Assembly (NCBI GenBank): GCA_900546875.1
Contig: URET01000001.1
Location: 310,001 to 374,000 of the forward strand
DNA length: 64,000 nt
Origin: an uncultured Eubacteriales bacterium
GTDB taxonomy: Bacteria; Bacillota; Clostridia; Christensenellales; CAG-314
Direction: 5' to 3'
Below are positions 59,799 to 64,000 of this stretch, piece by piece (the stretch's first letter is position 1; the number at the start of each line of letters is the position of its first letter). A model generated the notes under the pieces. The model was not told the DNA's origin. It searched no databases and was given only the letters and a program-made list of their open reading frames with translations. The position numbers were made by a program, and so were the translations under genes.

Positions 59799-60953
59799 TT
59801 AATAATTCTTTTTGTGGACTTCAAAATATGCGCGAGGATGCTTACACACCGGACAAACTTCAGGAGCTTTGTTCCCCGAAACCATGTGTCCGCAATTCCT
59901 GCACTCCCATACCGTGACTTCCGCTTTTTCAAAAACCGAATTCGTTTCGACGTTCCCGAGTAAAGCGCGGTACCTTTCTTCATGCGTTTTTTCTATCGCG
60001 CCGACTCCGCGGAATTGCTCCGCAAGTTCAAAAAAGCCCTCTTCTTCGGCTTCCTTCGCCATCCTGTCATACATATCTGTCCATTCTGAATTTTCGCCTT
60101 CTGCCGCATGCAGAAGATTTTCGGCAGTGTCACCTATACCTCCGAGAGCTTTATACCAAAGTTCGGCATGCTCTTTTTCGTTGTCCGCAGTCTTCAAAAA
60201 TAACGCCGCTATCTGTTCATATCCCGCCTTCTTGGCAACAGAAGCGAAATATGTGTATTTATTCCTCGCCTGCGACTCCCCCGCAAATGCCTCCATCAGA
60301 TTTTTTTCGGTTTTTGTTCCCGCATAAGGATTCTTCTTTTCTTCTGCCCTGACAAATTTATCCGCCGACTGTCTGCATACCGGACATTTAAAATCCGCCG
60401 GCATCGCCCCTTCGTGCTCATGACCGCATACACTGCATTTCCATTTTTCCATTTTTATTCCCTCCTTTATTTCATCTTCTTCGTTTTTTTCATTGAAATC
60501 AAGTTTGCCGAGCAACCAATCCGCCGATTGTACTGGTACTCCGGGATATTCCCTTATTCTTCTGAGCAACAGCTCTGTATTACGGCTCTGCGGAAGCATG
60601 TAACCTGCTTCTCTGCAAAGATCTTCAGCCATGAGTCTGCTCGACTTCTCTATGGCAGTATAAAGTTCGCCCTGAAACCCGGAAGCAATCAACTCAGCTC
60701 TGTTTTTACTGTTTATGAGTATACGAAGCGCTTGCTTTACTTTTTCACTCTTCGGCTGCTGTGGCGGATATACATCAGGTACCATGGATATCGCCGAAGA
60801 CGGACAAGCTTTCGCACACGCCTCACAGCCTATACATTTTTCGGCGTCTATTATACTGTTCTCAGTATCGGTCGCTCCCGTCGGACACACATAAAGACAC
60901 ATGCAATCTTTCGTGCACAGTCTCAGATTCCTTACCGCATATCTTTCTGCCAT
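59799..60953 (-). CDS. Ferredoxin-rubredoxin-rubrerythrin-rubredoxin fusion protein
   Basis: 384 residues from the ATG in TGATG. Residues about 10-58 hold two ferredoxin-type cysteine groups ([24 protein letters not shown]); about 65-160 is a helical segment found after this ferredoxin in Clostridia. From residue 168 on comes a rubrerythrin: rubredoxin-like [21 protein letters not shown], the diiron four-helix domain with [20 protein letters not shown] and [11 protein letters not shown], then a second rubredoxin [22 protein letters not shown]. It should reduce hydrogen peroxide with electrons entering through its own FeS modules. The junction encodes KEGIK as AAGGAGGGAATAAAA, a perfect ribosome-binding site before an internal ATG, so a free rubrerythrin may also be made. 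Coupled to the upstream rubredoxin-like gene. Confidence 0.88.
   Translation of the reverse strand: MAERYAVRNLRLCTKDCMCLYVCPTGATDTENSIIDAEKCIGCEACAKACPSSAISMVPDVYPPQQPKSEKVKQALRILINSKNRAELIASGFQGELYTAIEKSSRLMAEDLCREAGYMLPQSRNTELLLRRIREYPGVPVQSADWLLGKLDFNEKNEEDEIKEGIKMEKWKCSVCGHEHEGAMPADFKCPVCRQSADKFVRAEEKKNPYAGTKTEKNLMEAFAGESQARNKYTYFASVAKKAGYEQIAALFLKTADNEKEHAELWYKALGGIGDTAENLLHAAEGENSEWTDMYDRMAKEAEEEGFFELAEQFRGVGAIEKTHEERYRALLGNVETNSVFEKAEVTVWECRNCGHMVSGNKAPEVCPVCKHPRAYFEVHKKNY
60452..60469 (-). promoter_or_regulatory. In-frame ribosome-binding site and internal start for rubrerythrin
   Basis: AAGGAGGG, seven bases, then ATG (60450-60452) opening [15 protein letters not shown], all within the open frame of the fusion. 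It would give a stand-alone 216-residue rubrerythrin ending at 59799. Confidence 0.75.
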
Positions 60954-61564
60954 CACTGCTCCCTCCTTTTCTGCCTTTCAAACTTCCACGACGGCACCTT
61001 GCATACAGGACATGTCTCAGGTGGAGCATCCCCCGTATAAACAAAACCGCATACGGTACACATGTATATACCGGTCCCCGCAGACTTCTTTTCGTCTGTA
61101 TCGTTGTATCTGCCCAGCAACGATTTCAGCATCCTCGTAACCTTTTCACTCCACACCAGACTCCTCATGGCGCCTCTGTCTCCCGCAAGTTCGGCGGCTT
61201 TCCTTGCATAAGGAAAACCCTCGTTCAGGTCCTTTTCCAACAGCTCTTTCAGTGCGTTTATGTCCGCGCCTTCCTTCTCCGCTTCCGCCCTGAAAAATTC
61301 AGAAAGTTTCAGAAAATGCGCCATTTCTTCCGGCTTATACTGCTTTTCACATCCCCTTGCAAGATTTGAACATATCACGCTGATTTCCATCGCCGACAAT
61401 TCTCCTCGGATATCCGGACGCGCAATATCTGTGCTTTCACTTTGTTCTTTCGGCTTTATCTCGGTAAAAGCGTCCCTTCCTGCCCCGCATACGGGACACC
61501 TGAATTCAGAAGGTAATTCGCCTTTATGGATATGTCCGCATATCGTGCATACATACTCTTTCAT
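60953..61564 (-). CDS. Protein with two rubredoxin domains flanking a helical domain
   Basis: 203 residues. N-terminal rubredoxin-like [23 protein letters not shown], a helical domain of about 100 residues (60-155), and C-terminal rubredoxin-like [22 protein letters not shown]. The helical part has a single ExxH (EMAH in [10 protein letters not shown]) where a rubrerythrin has two, so it probably does not hold a normal diiron centre. First gene of a two-gene operon with the rubrerythrin fusion (stop and start overlap as TGATG), so it may deliver electrons to it. Strong AAAGGAG site before the ATG. Confidence 0.8.
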   Translation of the reverse strand: MKEYVCTICGHIHKGELPSEFRCPVCGAGRDAFTEIKPKEQSESTDIARPDIRGELSAMEISVICSNLARGCEKQYKPEEMAHFLKLSEFFRAEAEKEGADINALKELLEKDLNEGFPYARKAAELAGDRGAMRSLVWSEKVTRMLKSLLGRYNDTDEKKSAGTGIYMCTVCGFVYTGDAPPETCPVCKVPSWKFERQKRREQ

Positions 61565-61604
61565 CTTTTTCTCCTTTCCTGCTTTTCAGATCACACTGTT
61601 TTAT

Positions 61605-61622
61605 TTGCGCTTTGCTCCGCAA
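61605..61622. promoter_or_regulatory. Candidate operator between the regulator and rubrerythrin genes
   Basis: Inverted repeat TTGCG-N8-CGCAA, 18 bp, in the 135-bp divergent gap. Its spacing resembles Crp/Fnr-type half-sites (five bp, spacer six to eight), though the half-site differs from TGTGA and TTGAT. It overlaps the region where the minus-strand promoter must lie. Confidence 0.45.
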
Positions 61623-61647
61623 TAATTATTTTTTGAGGTTTATCGGG

Positions 61648-61676
61648 TTGTTTTTCCGTCTCTCATATGTTATACT
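61648..61676 (+). promoter_or_regulatory. Promoter of the Crp/Fnr regulator gene
   Basis: TTGTTT (61648-61653), 17-bp spacer, TATACT (61671-61676), about 20 bases before the ATG region, with AAGGAG between. Confidence 0.6.
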
Positions 61677-61699
61677 GTTTTTAAGGAGCGATATTCGAT

Positions 61700-62356
61700 A
61701 TGGAACTGAAAGATTTCCTGCCCGTTTGGAACAAACTCGAAGAAAATCAACAACGGATTTTATCCGAATCCGCCTTTGAACGGAAATACCTCAAAGGCGA
61801 TATACTCCACAACGGAAATTATGAATGTCAGGGACTTTTTTGTGTGCGTTCCGGACAAATCCGCGCCTTCATCGTGTCTTCCGAAGGCAGAGAAATCACT
61901 CTTTACAGACTTTTTGAAAGAGATATTTGTCTTTTTTCCGCGTCGTGTATATTAAACAGTATACAATTCTCCGTGATAATCTCAGCTGAAAAAGACAGTG
62001 AAATCACCGTGATCCCTTCCGATGTTTACAAGGAAATCATGAAAACCTCCGCCCCGCTTGCAAATTATACGAACGAGATCCTTGCCAGTCGTTTTTCAGA
62101 GGTCATGTGGCTGATAGACCAGATCATGTGGAAAAGCTTCGATAAAAGACTCGCAGCCTTCCTGAAGGAAGAATCGGTCATCGAAAACAGCCTTTCTCTC
62201 AGAATAACTCATGAAACTATCGGGAATCATCTCGGAAGTCCTCGAGAAGTCGTCACAAGAATGCTTAAATACTTCGCTTCCGAAGGAATAGTGAAACTCT
62301 CAAGAGGCGTCATAAACATCATCGACCCGCCTGCCCTCGATTCCTTTTTATCATGA
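61700..62356 (+). CDS. Crp/Fnr family transcriptional regulator
   Basis: 218 residues. An N-terminal cyclic-nucleotide-binding-like beta barrel (about 15-125; GQIRAFIVSSEGREITLYRLFERDICLFSASCIL) and a C-terminal winged helix (LRITHETIGNHLGSPREVVTRMLKYFASEGIVKLSRG). The FERDICLFSASCIL segment holds two Cys residues seven apart, and ECQGLFC another two; there is no FNR-type N-terminal iron-sulfur cysteine set. Divergent from the rubredoxin/rubrerythrin operon with an inverted repeat between them, so it probably controls that operon in response to oxidative or thiol signals; this is inference. Confidence 0.88.
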   Translation: MELKDFLPVWNKLEENQQRILSESAFERKYLKGDILHNGNYECQGLFCVRSGQIRAFIVSSEGREITLYRLFERDICLFSASCILNSIQFSVIISAEKDSEITVIPSDVYKEIMKTSAPLANYTNEILASRFSEVMWLIDQIMWKSFDKRLAAFLKEESVIENSLSLRITHETIGNHLGSPREVVTRMLKYFASEGIVKLSRGVINIIDPPALDSFLS

Positions 62357-62460
62357 TCCGATCCCGATCGGTTACTTAAAACCGTCCCTTTGACGAAAAA
62401 CGGCGATTTCCCGGCGTACGGTCATTTCAGACCGGATATTTATGACGTTTTAATACAAGC

Positions 62461-64000
62461 TCAGACCTCTTTCCCGCATTCGGTTGCCTTCTGCGATAAA
62501 ATATGATCGTTTTTTACCGCATCGTAAAACCTGAATCCTCCGGCAAAATTATAAACCTCGAACCCGTAGCCGGAGAGTATCCTCGAAGCTATATAACTCC
62601 TCAGTCCGCTCTGACATATGACATATACGGGTTTGCCCTTTTCGATCTCGCCTATCCTTTCTCTGAGCTCGTCTACCGGTATGTTCCTGAAACCTTCAAT
62701 ATGACCTCCCGAATACTCTGCAGCGGTTCTTGTATCCAATAATGTAACGCTTCCGTCTCCGGGCAGTACCGATTCCTCTTCATAATACCATTGCTTTACT
62801 ATTCCGTCACGTATATTTTCAATTATATATCCCGCCATATTCACCGGATCCTTAGCTGACGAATAAGGCGGAGCGTACGCAAGATCCAGCTCGGCAAGTT
62901 CGGTCGCCTTCATTCCCGCTCGAAGCGCAACTGCTATTACATCGATCCTTTTGTCCACGCCATCACTGCCGGCTATCTGTGCGCCAAGCAAACGGTAGGT
63001 TCCCTTTTCAAAAATCACTTTCATTGTCATGATCTTTCCGCCCGGATAGTATCCCGCATGGTTCATAGGCGATAATATGACTTTGTCGGCGTCTATACCC
63101 GTTTCTTTCGCGGTTCTTTCGTTTATACCCGTACAGGCGGCGGTCATTCCGAATATCTTTATAACGGAACTGCCCTGTCCTCCGCTATACCTGCTTTCCT
63201 TTCCGCATATATTGTCTGCCGCGATACGCCCCTCTTTGTTCGCCGGACCTGCCAGCGATATCAGTGCAGGCTTTCCAGTTACGAAATTCTTGATCTGCAC
63301 GGCGTCTCCCACCGCGTATATATCAGGAACTGACGTTTCCATCCTGTCATTGACCGCTATGCTCCCCTTTAATCCAAGCTCTATGCCTGCCGTTTTTGCA
63401 AGCGACGTATCCGGCGTCACTCCTATTGCCAGTATTGCCATATCACACGCAATACTTCTTCCTCCTCTGAGCCGTACACTGAAAGAATTACCGTCTTCAT
63501 GAAATCCTTCCACCATGCTTCCCAAAATAAGTTCGACTCCGTTCCGGCGCATTTCGGCATGAATAAATGCCGCCATATCCGCGTCGAAAGGCGCCATCAA
63601 CTGAGAGGCAGCCTCAACTAACGTCACTTTGATACCCAGTCTCGTCAGATTTTCCGCCGTCTCTATGCCTATAAACCCACCTCCGACTACTACCGCCCTT
63701 CCGGGAGAATGTGAAACTATATATTCCTTGATCCCGAACGTATCTTCCACATTGCGCAGCGTAAATACTTTCCCGCTTTCAACTCCCGCCATATCCGGCT
63801 TTACGGGCTTTGCCCCGGTAGATATTATAAGTTTGTCATATTTGTCTTGGAATATCCTTCCGTTTTCGAGTTGTTTCACCGTTACGGTCTTTCTGACCGG
63901 GTCCAAAGCCGTCACTTCATGTTTGACCCTGACATCGATACGGAAACGTGCAAAAAAACTTTCCGGAGTCTGAAGCGTAAGCTGTTTCTTATCCTCTATC
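62461..64000 (-). CDS. CoA-disulfide reductase with C-terminal rhodanese domain, 5' end outside window
   Basis: The frame is open to the window edge; the first visible residues are IEDKKQLTLQTPESFFARFR and 513 codons lie inside. FAD/NAD domains: LIISTGAKPVKP, VVVGGGFIGIETAENL, and DIYAVGDAVQIKN; the dimerisation domain has GAQIAGSDGVDKRIDVIA and LAYAPPYSSAKDPVN. About the last 100 residues are a rhodanese with active-site Cys in VICQSGLRS. These match CoA/persulfide reductases (CoADR-RHD), which reduce CoA disulfide, polysulfide or sulfur with NAD(P)H. The catalytic Cys of the reductase (near residue 43) lies beyond the edge. Convergent with the Crp/Fnr gene. Confidence 0.92.
   Translation of the reverse strand, partial: IEDKKQLTLQTPESFFARFRIDVRVKHEVTALDPVRKTVTVKQLENGRIFQDKYDKLIISTGAKPVKPDMAGVESGKVFTLRNVEDTFGIKEYIVSHSPGRAVVVGGGFIGIETAENLTRLGIKVTLVEAASQLMAPFDADMAAFIHAEMRRNGVELILGSMVEGFHEDGNSFSVRLRGGRSIACDMAILAIGVTPDTSLAKTAGIELGLKGSIAVNDRMETSVPDIYAVGDAVQIKNFVTGKPALISLAGPANKEGRIAADNICGKESRYSGGQGSSVIKIFGMTAACTGINERTAKETGIDADKVILSPMNHAGYYPGGKIMTMKVIFEKGTYRLLGAQIAGSDGVDKRIDVIAVALRAGMKATELAELDLAYAPPYSSAKDPVNMAGYIIENIRDGIVKQWYYEEESVLPGDGSVTLLDTRTAAEYSGGHIEGFRNIPVDELRERIGEIEKGKPVYVICQSGLRSYIASRILSGYGFEVYNFAGGFRFYDAVKNDHILSQKATECGKEV

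Noticed and set aside
62357..62460. Hairpin CGGTC-ATTTCA-GACCG as terminator of the Crp/Fnr gene
   Set aside because: Only a 5-bp stem and no T run directly after it on either strand.
1..64000. CRISPR arrays, insertion sequences, integrases or prophage genes
   Set aside because: No regularly spaced direct repeats, transposase or phage-structural motifs were seen on either strand.

Overview
The window looks like the chromosome of a strictly anaerobic, low-to-mid GC Gram-positive bacterium of the class Clostridia. The grounds are: a complete Rnf complex in clostridial order (rnfCDGEAB), an acyl-CoA dehydrogenase/EtfAB operon, rubrerythrin-type oxygen defence, the Firmicutes mrnC-rlmB-sigH(-like)-dnaX-ybaB-recR block, RNase J, lipoproteins with lipoboxes, and near-consensus sigma-A promoters with strong GGAGG ribosome-binding sites. 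Nearly all genes are on the minus strand; only a glycosyltransferase, a DUF378 membrane protein, a malic enzyme and a Crp/Fnr regulator are on the plus strand. No phage, IS element, CRISPR array or rRNA gene was seen.

Layout. 1-0.8 kb: start of a pur operon (purE, then purC running off the left edge) behind a promoter, a possible 30-codon leader ORF and hairpins. 1-5.1 kb: an acyl-CoA synthetase and a very large pseudopilin-like protein with beta-repeat domains. 5.2-11.8 kb: the Rnf operon, preceded by a two-gene oadB-oadG-like unit (membrane subunits of a sodium-pumping decarboxylase; the 51-codon gamma-like gene is easily missed). 12.3-20.6 kb: accessory region with a 52-bp tandem repeat, a half-size TauE/SafE protein, an 829-residue lipoprotein and a three-gene ABC unit whose ATPase is fused to a polytopic membrane domain. 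20.7-31.3 kb: one long block of tightly coupled genes from rnj through trmR, a U32 protein, mrnC, rlmB, a SigH-like sigma factor, dnaX, ybaB, recR and a radical SAM gene to two chromate-transporter-family genes. 31.3-32.65 kb: a small AT-rich island with a HIT-family gene and a decayed histidine-phosphatase pseudogene. 32.6-37.0 kb: operon phaJ-acd-etfB-etfA-fabG with its own promoter and terminator. 37.3-41.2 kb: glycosyltransferase, ZIP transporter, Bcp peroxiredoxin and a stand-alone tRNA-Ala/tRNA-Ile pair. 41.2-45.5 kb: a CNNM/CorC-like protein and a P-type cation ATPase behind a yybP-ykoY (Mn2+) riboswitch. 45.6-50.3 kb: HAD phosphatase, DUF378 protein and glmM-glmS. 50.6-57.4 kb: a complete Pho regulon unit (pstS, fused pstC-pstA, pstB, phoU, phoP, phoR) with a three-repeat Pho box. 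57.4-64 kb: malic enzyme, hotdog thioesterase, then an oxidative-stress island (rubredoxin-like protein, ferredoxin-rubrerythrin fusion, Crp/Fnr regulator, CoA-disulfide reductase with rhodanese domain).

How it fits together. The phaJ/acd/etfAB/fabG operon, the Rnf complex and the OadB/OadG pair suggest energy metabolism in which 4-carbon acyl-CoA reduction, ferredoxin oxidation and an ion gradient are linked; this is inference. The features that most reward a second look are the ferredoxin-rubrerythrin fusion that encodes a Shine-Dalgarno inside its reading frame, the circularly permuted PstS, the fused PstC-PstA, the riboswitch that assigns manganese to the P-type ATPase operon, the ABC/membrane-domain fusion system and the oversized pseudopilin.
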